DNA from: Herbaspirillum sp.
GTDB taxonomy: Bacteria > Pseudomonadota > Gammaproteobacteria > Burkholderiales > Burkholderiaceae_D
Reading direction: 5' to 3'
Assembly: GCA_028292625.1 (NCBI GenBank)
Contig: JAQGLY010000057.1
Location: 1 to 50,907, forward strand
DNA: 50,907 nt
How positions within the stretch are numbered: position 1 is the first letter of the stretch; each line of letters opens with the position of its first letter. The notes beneath the pieces were generated by a model that was not told where the DNA came from, searched no databases, and was given only the letters and a program-made list of their open reading frames with translations. Shown piece after piece: positions 43,552-50,762 of the stretch. The translations under genes were made by a program, and so were the position numbers.

Positions 43552-45108
43552 ATGACAAAGAAGGCAATGGGGAGAGCGTGCGCGCTCATCCTAGGAGTAA
43601 GCAGCATCGGTTTTACCGGTTCTGTCAATGCTCAAACCAGTGATCAGATGAAGCAGCAGATCGATACCCTGCAGAAACAAATAGAAGCATTAAGATCGGA
43701 TATCAATCGCGTCGTCGAGCAACAAAAAGCAGCGCCCGTGGCTACCGCTGCCCCTGCCGAACATCACGACTTTTTCGAACGCAAAGAGGGCGACGGCATG
43801 ACCTTGCTCACCCGAGGCGGAGAAGTCACCCTGTACGGCAACCTCGATATGTCGCTGGACGACACCACCAAGGGCCTCAACGGCAAGGTAGCGGCGGACG
43901 GTTCCAAGCCGGTTGGCAACAATGGCTATATGGCGGCGATTTCAAGCAACAATTCCTATGTCGGCTTGCGCGGTTTTCAATCTCTGGGCAGCTTTCCGGC
44001 CAAATTCGTTTATCAATTCGAGACGCAGATCGACGTATCGGCAACATCCGGCACGGGCGACAGCAACAGCAATACCAGCAACAGCGTTAAAGGCGGTTTG
44101 ACTTCTCGCAATACCTTTATCGGCTTGGCCAACGCCAATTACGGTGCAATAAAAATCGGCAAGACCGACGCGCCTTACAAGACGTCCACCGCGATGATGA
44201 ATCCGTTCTCGGGGATGCTCGGCGATTATGCGTCCATCATGGGCAACTCGGGTGGCGACAACCGTGTTGAATTCGGAACTCGGTTGGATCATGCGATTTG
44301 GTACGAGTCGCCGACCTTCCACGGCGTCAGCTTCAATGCGCTGGTTTCGCCAGGACAAAACCGCGCCGACGATAACAGCAATATCGCCTCCGGCGAATCG
44401 GATTGCACCGGGGGCAATGTTCCCGGCAGCGGCGCCACGCCGGTCGCCTGTAACGACGGCTCGTTTGGAACCGCATTCAGCACCAGTCTCAGTTACAAAA
44501 GCGGCGGTCTTTTACTGACGACTGCTTATGAACTGCATAAAAACGTCAACCGCACCAGCGATCTCGGAACTTACGATCCCAATGACACAGCCAATGAGAG
44601 CGCCGCCAAGGTCGGTATCCAATACACGTTTTCATCGACCGGGACGACAATCAGCGGGATTTATGAAATGCTGAAACGCGATGTGCCGCAATACCTGGCA
44701 TACCAAAACGAGCGCCAGCGCAACGGCACCTGGCTTGCCATCAGCCAAAGGCTGACGGGCCAGGACAGTGTCTATTTCGGCTGGGCCCACGCGGGTCAAT
44801 CGCCTGGCGCCACCGACCAGCATAATACGGACGGCGGCATAGGCTCGGACACCGCCGCCAATATGTATGCGCTGGCCTGGAAGCATCAGGTAGACAAGCA
44901 ATTCAGCATCTATGCCGATTACGCCTTGATGTTGAACGGCGCCAATGCCCACTATGATCTGGGCGCCGGCGGCCGGGGCGTCACGACGGATTGCCATGAC
45001 GCGTCGAATCCCGACGCATCGGGCTTCGATCCGAACGGCAACGGACCGCATTGCTGGACAGGCGGCAGATTGCAGGGGGTGAGTGTGGGGATGAAGTATA
45101 CATTCTAA
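43552..45108 (+). CDS. Large outer-membrane porin with N-terminal coiled coil
   Basis: The 518-residue product has a signal peptide (MTKKAMGRACALILGVSSIG, cleavage after VNA), then a heptad-patterned segment (DQMKQQIDTLQKQIEALRSD, mature residues about 5-35) that may trimerise in the periplasm, and a beta-barrel starting GEVTLYGNLDMSLDD and ending GVSVGMKYTF. It contains cysteine pairs in extracellular-type loops (DCTGG...VACND; DCHDA...HCWTG). It is longer than general porins and probably substrate selective, like DcaP or aromatic-acid porins. I start at ATG 43552, preceded by GGAGATGGAGACATT, rather than ATG 43510. It ends the catabolic cluster, followed by a strong terminator. Confidence 0.9.
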   Translation: MTKKAMGRACALILGVSSIGFTGSVNAQTSDQMKQQIDTLQKQIEALRSDINRVVEQQKAAPVATAAPAEHHDFFERKEGDGMTLLTRGGEVTLYGNLDMSLDDTTKGLNGKVAADGSKPVGNNGYMAAISSNNSYVGLRGFQSLGSFPAKFVYQFETQIDVSATSGTGDSNSNTSNSVKGGLTSRNTFIGLANANYGAIKIGKTDAPYKTSTAMMNPFSGMLGDYASIMGNSGGDNRVEFGTRLDHAIWYESPTFHGVSFNALVSPGQNRADDNSNIASGESDCTGGNVPGSGATPVACNDGSFGTAFSTSLSYKSGGLLLTTAYELHKNVNRTSDLGTYDPNDTANESAAKVGIQYTFSSTGTTISGIYEMLKRDVPQYLAYQNERQRNGTWLAISQRLTGQDSVYFGWAHAGQSPGATDQHNTDGGIGSDTAANMYALAWKHQVDKQFSIYADYALMLNGANAHYDLGAGGRGVTTDCHDASNPDASGFDPNGNGPHCWTGGRLQGVSVGMKYTF

Positions 45109-45200
45109 GGGTCGCCCATGATGCGCGCCGACTTTGACCGCAGATTCATATCTGGGCGATAAGGCGGGGCGCTTCATCGGTTCATCGGACCCAATAAGGG

Positions 45201-45248
45201 AAAAACCCCGGAAACCCAAGCTTTGTGCGGGTTTCCGGGGTTTTTTTT
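45201..45248 (+). terminator. Strong rho-independent terminator of the porin gene
   Basis: AAAAACCCCGGAAACCC, 11-base loop, GGGTTTCCGGGGTTTTT with three further T. The 17-bp perfect stem with A and T flanks can act in both directions. Confidence 0.93.
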
Positions 45249-45267
45249 AGACTGATTGGATCAGTCT
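45249..45267. repeat. Perfect inverted repeat next to the integrase
   Basis: AGACTGAT-tgg-ATCAGTCT starts right after the T tract of the terminator. It may be a recombination core or a regulator site for the integrase gene. Confidence 0.6.
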
Positions 45268-45424
45268 GAGAAATATTCTTGGCGGAGACGGTGTCCGCCA
45301 TTTACAACTATTATCCAGTATCAATTAATCTCATTAGACCCCCCATATGCCTTTATTTCATTGGCCTCCCGGCTTTTCATTGATTTGTTCAAATTCAATC
45401 CGTATCATCAAATTGCAAATTTAA

Positions 45425-45445
45425 TGGCGGGTTCATTGGCGGGTT
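45425..45445 (+). repeat. TGGCGGGTT direct repeat upstream of the integrase
   Basis: Two copies of TGGCGGGTT, 12 bases apart (45425, 45437), 19 bases before the integrase start. Arm-type integrase sites are usually short direct repeats in this position. Confidence 0.45.
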
Positions 45446-45463
45446 AAAGATAAGGCGGGGGAT

Positions 45464-46695
45464 ATGCCAAAGGTAGCAAAAGAATTGGGGGCGCTAGCGG
45501 TATCGCGCATTACGGTGCCAGGTATGCACCCGGTCGGCAAAGTCGCTGGCCTTAACTTACAAGTGAGCCAAACCGGCTCCAGATCCTGGATATTGCGCGC
45601 CATGGTCGGCGACCATCGGCGAGAGATCGGACTTGGTGCGTTTCCGGCCGTGTCGCTTCAGGAGGCCCGAGAAAGAGCTCAGGCCGAACGGGACAAGATC
45701 AAATCTGGCATCGATCCCGTATTCGAAAAGCGCGCCGCCGCCAGCCAACTCAAGGCAAATCAAGAATTAGAAGTTACCTTTACCGATGCGGCGCGGCGCT
45801 GCATCGCCGCTAAAGCCCCTGGCTGGAAGAATGCAAAGCATGGGGAGCAGTGGCGCGCAACGATCGAGGCCTACGCGCAGCCAATCATCGGCAATATGTT
45901 GGTACGCCACATTACGCGCGAACATGTCCTGAAAATCCTTGAGCCAATCTGGACAACCAAAACGGAAACCGCTTCCCGACTGCGCGGTCGCATTGAGGCT
46001 GTGCTGGATGGTCGCGCGTTAAAGGTTTCCGGGCCGGCGAGAACCCGGCCGCGTGGCGCGGTAACCTGGATCAATTGCTTTCGCGTCCGAACAAGACAAA
46101 GCGCGTCCGGAACCATCCGGCGCTGCCGCCCCGCGAGGTCGGCGACTTTATGCAAGATTTGCGCGGGATTGAAGCGAATGGCGCGCGCTGCCTTGAGTTC
46201 GCTATTCTGACAGCCGCACGATCCGGCGAGGCTCGTGGCGCCTGCTGGAGTGAGATCGACTTTCATGAAAAAGTCTGGAAAATACCTGGAGAACGCATGA
46301 AAGCTGGAAAAGAACATCGGGTGCCGCTATCAGACGCAGCGGTCAAGCTTTTGAAGGCCATGCCTCATATCGACGGCGTGGACATCATATTTGCGAGCCC
46401 ACGTGGCAAGGTGCTTTCGGATATGACGCTGCTTATGCTGGTGCGGCGCCAAGGGATCAATGCAGTTCCGCATGGCTTCCGCTCGACGTTCCGCGACTGG
46501 GCCGGCGAATACACGAACTACCCGCGTGAGCTGGCCGAGGTGTCACTTGCGCACGTTAAAGGCGATGCGACGGAGGCGGCGTACTGGCGCGGCGATTCAT
46601 TGGAAAAGCGTCGACGCCTGATGACGGACTGGGCTGATTTTATCTCCAAGCCGTTACCAAAGGGGTCTGTCATTCCCATGCAGCGGCAGGCTTAA
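45464..46695 (+). pseudogene. P4-type tyrosine integrase, broken by a single-base frameshift
   Basis: Two overlapping frames together make one integrase of about 411 residues. The N-terminal frame (from ATG 45464) has the DUF4102 arm-binding domain (LGLGAFPAVSLQEARERA) and core-binding domain up to RGRIEAVLD. The C-terminal frame continues WSRVKGFRAGENPAAWRG and holds catalytic Arg (TAARSGEARG), HGFRSTFRDW, SLAHVKGDATEAAYWRGD with the Tyr nucleophile. The junction reads CTGGATGG near 46005-46011 where CTGGATTGG would restore the frame, so one T is missing. As given the enzyme is inactive; a sequencing error is possible. It opens the integrated element on the right. Confidence 0.92.
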
Positions 46696-46698
46696 CCG

Positions 46699-47187
46699 AT
46701 GAAAAAAAACTCAAAGACTCCTGTCGATATCAACAAACGCAACGCGGAATTTTGGAAGGAAAAATCTCGCCTTTTCGAAGAACGAGTCACCAAGCGTCCT
46801 CATGATTTGTCACATGTCGTAAAACAGACGACGAAACGAATCGAAGACGGCGCCATAAAAAAGGTAGAAAGCCTGGAATTTCAAATGGCCGAACTTGATG
46901 CGTTGCGGAATATTGATCAGTCCGCTAAGGCAAAAATGAAACGCCAGCGCGCCAAGGGACATCGAGAGATCGTCATACAGGCTATGCGCACAGAGCATCA
47001 GGATTATCAAACATTAGACGATTTCTTGGACTCAAAAGAAGACGGATCAATCCAGATTACAAAACCTGGCGCCAAAGACGGCGGGAAATATCAGATTAGT
47101 TGCGACGAATTGGAAAGCGACGCCAAGTTTTCAAAGTCCACAATTTATGAATGGTGGAACATAGCAAAGAAAACCGTTCTGAGTTAG
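46699..47187 (+). CDS. Hypothetical protein of the integrated element
   Basis: The 162-residue product is charged and mostly helical, with many Lys and Glu. The middle (KRQRAKGHREIVIQAM) is strongly basic and the C-terminus reads KFSKSTIYEWWNIAKKT, which looks like a small DNA-binding helix. I do not recognise a family. It follows the integrase stop by 3 bases on the same strand, so it belongs to the same transcript; genes in this place of such elements are often directionality or immunity factors, but nothing here proves it. The ATG lacks a strong ribosome-binding site. Base composition is lower in GC than the flanking chromosome. Confidence 0.6.
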   Translation: MKKNSKTPVDINKRNAEFWKEKSRLFEERVTKRPHDLSHVVKQTTKRIEDGAIKKVESLEFQMAELDALRNIDQSAKAKMKRQRAKGHREIVIQAMRTEHQDYQTLDDFLDSKEDGSIQITKPGAKDGGKYQISCDELESDAKFSKSTIYEWWNIAKKTVLS

Positions 47188-47216
47188 CCGGCTAGATCAG
47201 ATTCAGATTTTATATT

Positions 47217-47283
47217 CCTCATCAATGATTCGAATTAATAGCGAATCAGGCGAAGCGCGACGATTCGCGCAGCGTTGATGAGG
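47217..47283 (+). promoter_or_regulatory. Three-way-junction leader sequestering the AlpA-like gene's Shine-Dalgarno
   Basis: Outer stem CCTCATCAA (47217-47225) pairs with TTGATGAGG (47275-47283). Inside lie hairpin TGATTCG/CGAATCA (47226-47248) and hairpin GCGCGA-cgat-TCGCGC (47255-47270). The right outer arm contains the GAGG (47280-47283) that should bind the ribosome for the gene starting at 47291. Confidence 0.65.
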
Positions 47284-47290
47284 ACTTTAT

Positions 47291-47509
47291 ATGAAACAAG
47301 CTATCTGTACTGCCGGGTTAGATCCGAGCCTGCAGCATTTCGACGACCTTCCTGATTCTGCATATGTCGGCGTGCGCGTCGTCGCTGGGTTGCGTGGTCA
47401 GTCTGTTCCAACTGTTTGGCGTCACGTCAAATCTGGACTGCTTCCTAAACCGGAAAAAATCGGCGGCTCTGCCCGCTGGCGCGTCGGTGATTTACGCATT
47501 GCAGCGTAA
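47291..47509 (+). CDS. AlpA-like HTH regulator/excisionase
   Basis: The 72-residue product has a MerR/AlpA-type winged helix: YVGVRVVAGLRGQSVPTVWRHVKSGLLPKPEKIGGSARWRVGDL. This pattern (x-x-V-x-LxG-S-TVWR-x-V-x-G-x-FP-x-P) is that of AlpA proteins, which activate integrase or act as excisionases in P4-like elements. It lies close to the integrase of the same element, as expected. The start codon ATG 47291 is 7 bases behind a GAGG that can be hidden in the upstream structure, so translation may be switched. Confidence 0.85.
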   Translation: MKQAICTAGLDPSLQHFDDLPDSAYVGVRVVAGLRGQSVPTVWRHVKSGLLPKPEKIGGSARWRVGDLRIAA

Positions 47510-47519
47510 GGAGCCGAAC

Positions 47520-47813
47520 ATGACCACCACAAACAACAAGGGCCGCAATGCCTGCCAGCCTGCGACCCAAACCACCTGTCCCGATTCTAACGGAACGTCC
47601 GCCGAAGCGCAACGCGCACGCTTGCTGGCCGCTTTAAAACGCGGTCCGATCGATACCGTCCACGCTTACCGCATCCTCGATATTTTGCATGTTCCCCGCC
47701 GGGTATTTGAATTGCGCGGCCAGGGTTATGTCATCACGACTTCTTGGATATCCCGCATCACCGAACAAGGTTTCCGGCATCGCGTCGGCCTCTATGAGTT
47801 GGAGGCGAAATAA
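47520..47813 (+). CDS. Small protein with predicted winged-helix segment
   Basis: The 97-residue product has a disordered, Thr/Asn-rich N-terminus and a C-terminal module (QRARLLAALKRGPIDTVHAYRIL, then DILHVPRRVFELRGQGYVI, and HRVGLYELE) typical of the phage helix-turn-helix proteins that begin with RLLAAL and end in a beta wing. AGGAGCC precedes the ATG. It overlaps the next gene in TAATG, so translation is coupled. Probably a regulator or replication accessory of the element. Confidence 0.7.
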   Translation: MTTTNNKGRNACQPATQTTCPDSNGTSAEAQRARLLAALKRGPIDTVHAYRILDILHVPRRVFELRGQGYVITTSWISRITEQGFRHRVGLYELEAK

Positions 47814-48043
47814 TGGATGTCAACTATTGCATGGCTTACATTCAGGCCGAGGAAACCGCACACGCGGTTTTGAGAAAAATCTCTGCCGGCATCGCTAATC
47901 CGCATGATCTATGGAACGTCTTGTGCGATCTCCTCACGACTATTGATCCTGAGAATAAGGATGCTTCGCTAGCGACCGCGATCGGGTACCACCGTGCCAT
48001 TCAAAAGCGACTGGAGGCGATCGCATGTCGATCAGCGCTATGA
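47813..48043 (+). CDS. Hypothetical 76-aa protein
   Basis: The 76-residue, mostly helical product (MDVNYCMAYIQAEETAHAVL...) has no recognised motif. Its start overlaps the stop of the preceding gene (TAATG) and its end overlaps the replication-initiator start by 19 bases. This tight packing is typical for phage early operons and is the main support that it is translated. It has two Cys and one His-rich spot only; function unknown. Confidence 0.55.
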   Translation: MDVNYCMAYIQAEETAHAVLRKISAGIANPHDLWNVLCDLLTTIDPENKDASLATAIGYHRAIQKRLEAIACRSAL

Positions 48044-48816
48044 CCAGAGTCTGGGAATGTTTTCCTCGCGGCGGTTCTGAGATGCTTGTGGCGCTTGCGC
48101 TTGCTGATTGGTGCGATAACGATGGTGGAAGCTTGTACCCATCCATCGGTGCCGTCGCAAAGAAAGTTCGAGTATCAGAAAGCCAGGCCCGCCGAATCAT
48201 GCACAGCTTTATTGACGATGGCCTTCTTGAGGTTATCGGCAACCACAACGGCGGCAACAAAGGTTCGTCAAGGCGGTATCGAATGAACTTGGCCAAACTG
48301 GCCTCGACCCCTCGCATGGATGCTACCCCTAGCGCCGATGCTACCCCTAGCACCGATGCGCGTGACGGCTCGCACCCATGCGCGTTACCCCTAGCACCCA
48401 TGCTAGCCAAACCATCATTAACCATCAATGAACCATCAGGTATATCCAATCCCGTAAAAACTGCACCAAAAGCAAAACTCAAAAAGCCGAGAGCCAAAAG
48501 CATCGAAGAAACGCTACAAGCATTTTTTGATCGATGCAAAGCCGAAAACGTAAAAGCGATACCAGTTGATGATCCGATCTTTGAATATGCCAATACTGTC
48601 GGTTTGAGCGAAGTCATGCTCAGCGTATGCTGGTTCGTATTCAAAGGCCGGTTCCAGAGCGACAGCAAAAAGCAAAAGGACTGGCGCGCTCACTACCGCA
48701 ATGCGGTCAAAAACAATTGGTTCAAATTGTGGTTCATCGGTAGCGATGGCACCAGCGGCTTTACCACGGCAGGCCAGCAAGCTCACCGTGAGATGAACGC
48801 TGGAGGAGCGGCATGA
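48025..48816 (+). CDS. Phage-type replication initiator (O-like) with HTH domain
   Basis: The 263-residue product starts with a winged-helix of the HTH_36 type (RGGSEMLVALALADWCDNDGG, then YPSIGAVAKKVRVSESQARRIMHSFIDDGLLE, residues about 14-70). A Thr/Pro/Asp-rich linker follows (about 93-125), encoded by the iteron array described below, and a C-terminal helical domain (about 150-250). This organisation - HTH, low-complexity linker encoding the origin, C-terminal helicase-interacting domain - is that of lambda O and related initiators. It overlaps the DnaB-like helicase gene by ATGA. It should bind the repeats inside its own gene and recruit the helicase. Confidence 0.75.
   Translation: MSISAMTRVWECFPRGGSEMLVALALADWCDNDGGSLYPSIGAVAKKVRVSESQARRIMHSFIDDGLLEVIGNHNGGNKGSSRRYRMNLAKLASTPRMDATPSADATPSTDARDGSHPCALPLAPMLAKPSLTINEPSGISNPVKTAPKAKLKKPRAKSIEETLQAFFDRCKAENVKAIPVDDPIFEYANTVGLSEVMLSVCWFVFKGRFQSDSKKQKDWRAHYRNAVKNNWFKLWFIGSDGTSGFTTAGQQAHREMNAGGAA
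48307..48438. repeat. Candidate replication origin: five 18-bp iterons plus AT-rich repeat tract
   Basis: Units close to ACCCCTAGCACCGATGCT start at 48307, 48325, 48343, 48365 and 48387. The first three are contiguous and in the same reading frame; the fourth and fifth follow after 4-bp gaps in the other two frames, so the DNA rather than the protein is repeated. Copies 2, 3 and 5 have one mismatch each, copy 1 three, copy 4 five. Directly after come three AACCATCA repeats at 48410, 48420 and 48431 (10 and 11 bp apart) in AT-rich DNA, a plausible unwinding element. Confidence 0.78.
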
Positions 48817-50189
48817 GTAATCAGCCTGACGTCATGACCCCTCCCTACTCGCTAGAAGCCGAGCAATCCGTACTTGGCAGCCTGATGATCGACAACGAGG
48901 CAGTGGACCGTATCGGCGTTTTGCAGGCTAAGCATTTTTATCGTGAAGACCATCGCGCAATTTTCACGGAAATCATTCAATGCGTTTCCAAAGGGCTGCC
49001 CGCCGACGTTGTTTCGATTTGGGATGGATTGCAGGCCCGTGGCGGCGCGTTCTTGGATGGCTTGCTGCCATACCTCAACTCAATCGCGCAAACGACGCCA
49101 AGCGCCGCAAATGTTGCACGTTACGCCGCGATAGTTTTAGATCGCGCATTGCTCCGGGGGTTGATCCAGGTCACTGGCATCGCCGGCGAGATGGCGCATC
49201 AGCCAAAAGGCAAATCGGCCGATGAAGTGCTGGACGCCGTGCAATCTTTGGTTTCTGGACTGGTAGAACGCCGGACCCGGTCGGAGCCTCGGATGATTGC
49301 CGACATCCTGCTCGACTTCGTTGAGGGCGCGACGAAGCGGTCTGAGGGATTGGATAGCGCCATGCCAACGGGCATTGAAGAGCTGGACCGGGTACTCAAC
49401 GGAGGATTGCGGCCGGAGCAACTGATCATTATCGCCGGCCGTCCCTCTATGGGAAAAACCGCTGCCGCCGCGCACATTGGCTTAAACATTGCCGAAAACC
49501 GCAGCGCCCTTATGTTTTCGATGGAAATGTCCAGTTTGGAAATTGCCGGCCGAGCACTGGCAAATCGCGGTGCCATACCTCTGGCGAAGGTACTTGGGAA
49601 AATTCCTGAGTCAGACTCAAAAGCTTGGAGCCAAGTTACCCATGGTTGCGCACGCCTCCAGCCAATGTCATTTGCGATCGACGAGGCTCCGGCGCTAAGC
49701 CTTTTAAACATACGGCTAAAGGCCAAGGCATGGAAACGCCGGCACGGGCTGGATTTGATCATTGTCGATTACATCGGGCTCATGACCGGCGGCGATGGCG
49801 ATAAGCGTTACGAGCAGATCGGATCGTATTCCCGTGGCTTGAAAGCATTGGCCAAAGAACTGGGCGTCGCGGTCATCGTCTTGGCGCAGCTCAACCGTAA
49901 ATCGGAAGAACGGGTCGATCGCAAACCAATTCTATCTGATTTGCGCGATAGCGGAGAGATCGAGCAGGACGCTGACGTGGTTCTGATGATCCACCGGCCA
50001 GAAATGCATGACGTGACCAATACCGCGCTTCATGGCTTCGCTGAGCTGTTGGTACGGAAACAGAGAAACGGTCCGCTCGCTGATATCCCTATGCAATTCG
50101 ATGGCGCCACGTGCCGGTTTTCCGAATGGGTCGGTCCGCTGCCAAGTACGGCACCGGTCAAAAGCTCACGGAGGGTCGGTTATGACTAA
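48813..50189 (+). CDS. Replicative DNA helicase, DnaB family (phage type)
   Basis: The 458-residue product has the DnaB N-terminal domain (residues about 8-110: PPYSLEAEQSVLGSLMIDNEAVD) and the RecA-like C-terminal domain with Walker A IIAGRPSMGKTAAAAHIG (about 205-222), Walker B DLIIVDYIGLM, the H4 motif VIVLAQLNRKSEERVDRKP and ILSDLRDSGEIEQDADVVLMIHR, and the arginine-finger region VRKQRNGP. It unwinds DNA at the fork as a hexamer. Carried next to the initiator gene, it would make the element independent of host DnaB loading. It starts within the initiator's stop (ATGA). Distinct from the host dnaB, which is not in the window. Confidence 0.95.
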   Translation: MSNQPDVMTPPYSLEAEQSVLGSLMIDNEAVDRIGVLQAKHFYREDHRAIFTEIIQCVSKGLPADVVSIWDGLQARGGAFLDGLLPYLNSIAQTTPSAANVARYAAIVLDRALLRGLIQVTGIAGEMAHQPKGKSADEVLDAVQSLVSGLVERRTRSEPRMIADILLDFVEGATKRSEGLDSAMPTGIEELDRVLNGGLRPEQLIIIAGRPSMGKTAAAAHIGLNIAENRSALMFSMEMSSLEIAGRALANRGAIPLAKVLGKIPESDSKAWSQVTHGCARLQPMSFAIDEAPALSLLNIRLKAKAWKRRHGLDLIIVDYIGLMTGGDGDKRYEQIGSYSRGLKALAKELGVAVIVLAQLNRKSEERVDRKPILSDLRDSGEIEQDADVVLMIHRPEMHDVTNTALHGFAELLVRKQRNGPLADIPMQFDGATCRFSEWVGPLPSTAPVKSSRRVGYD

Positions 50190-50304
50190 CCGCCAGGCCA
50201 AGGCGGAGGCAGGCTCCGCCACATATCCGCGTGCTGTCGTCGTTCCGACTGCATCCGGTCACATAGCCCGCCAAAAGACCGCCAAAAATATGAGGAGTTT
50301 GTAA
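50182..50304 (+). CDS. Small 40-aa protein overlapping the helicase end
   Basis: ATG 50182 overlaps the helicase stop, preceded by GGAGGG at 7 bases. The 40-codon frame encodes MTNRQAKAEAGSATYPRAVV and ends NMRSL before a TAA that overlaps the next ATG (TAATG). The product is basic, with no recognised motif. The good ribosome-binding site and double overlap suggest it is translated. Confidence 0.5.
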   Translation: MTNRQAKAEAGSATYPRAVVVPTASGHIARQKTAKNMRSL

Positions 50305-50594
50305 TGGCTATTGATGTTTTGTTGACCGGCACCGTGGTGAGCGCGTGCGATGGCTCCGTGCAGAACGGAGAGCCGCGCTTGAAAGTGACGTTGGAAGCGC
50401 GCGACGCAAATGGCTGTCGCGTCAATGTGGTTTGTCCAAGCGGAAACGACCGGGTCGCCGGAGGATTGGGCATCCTAGAAATTGGACAGTCTGCGTGTGT
50501 TCGAGGTCACGCGGTAGTGCCGTTAAATCATAAGGGCAGCGACAAAATCCCTCGAATATATGTGAATGTCACAGATGTAATTGTTCTCAACTAA
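50304..50594 (+). CDS. Small protein with OB-fold-like sequence, possible single-strand binding
   Basis: The 96-residue product is beta-rich: VLLTGTVVSACDGSVQNGEPRLKVTLEARD, then RVNVVCPSG, and GILEIGQSACVRGHAVVPL, resembling the strand order of SSB-like OB folds in phage replication operons. Key aromatic residues of SSB are few, so this is only a suggestion. It is located immediately downstream of the helicase gene. AGGAGT precedes the ATG by 6 bases (GAGGAGTTTGTAATG). Confidence 0.6.
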   Translation: MAIDVLLTGTVVSACDGSVQNGEPRLKVTLEARDANGCRVNVVCPSGNDRVAGGLGILEIGQSACVRGHAVVPLNHKGSDKIPRIYVNVTDVIVLN

Positions 50595-50606
50595 CTGGAG
50601 TAAAAC

Positions 50607-50762
50607 ATGAATCAGAAAAATAACCGCTGGCAAATCAAAGACCTCAACGGCCGTGTGCTGGTCGATCACGTTTCCCATGCGATTGCACTGGAGATGCTGG
50701 CGATCCTGCAGCACCACGTCAAGCAAATAACCATGGCTCACTTTGAAGGGGAAGCGTCATGA
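50607..50762 (+). CDS. Hypothetical 51-aa protein
   Basis: ATG 50607 with GGAGTAAAAC upstream opens a 51-codon frame: MNQKNNRWQIKDLNGRVLVD, then a helical part and the end EGEAS. TGA overlaps the next ATG (ATGA). No family recognised; probably a small early phage protein. Confidence 0.55.
   Translation: MNQKNNRWQIKDLNGRVLVDHVSHAIALEMLAILQHHVKQITMAHFEGEAS

Larger units (their letters stand above)
45109..45463. other. 355-bp boundary region between catabolic cluster and prophage-like element
   Basis: It contains the porin terminator, a 19-bp inverted repeat and a pair of TGGCGGGTT direct repeats just upstream of the integrase. No tRNA gene is found. The left attachment site of the element should lie here, but its core cannot be defined without the other end. 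Confidence 0.55.
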
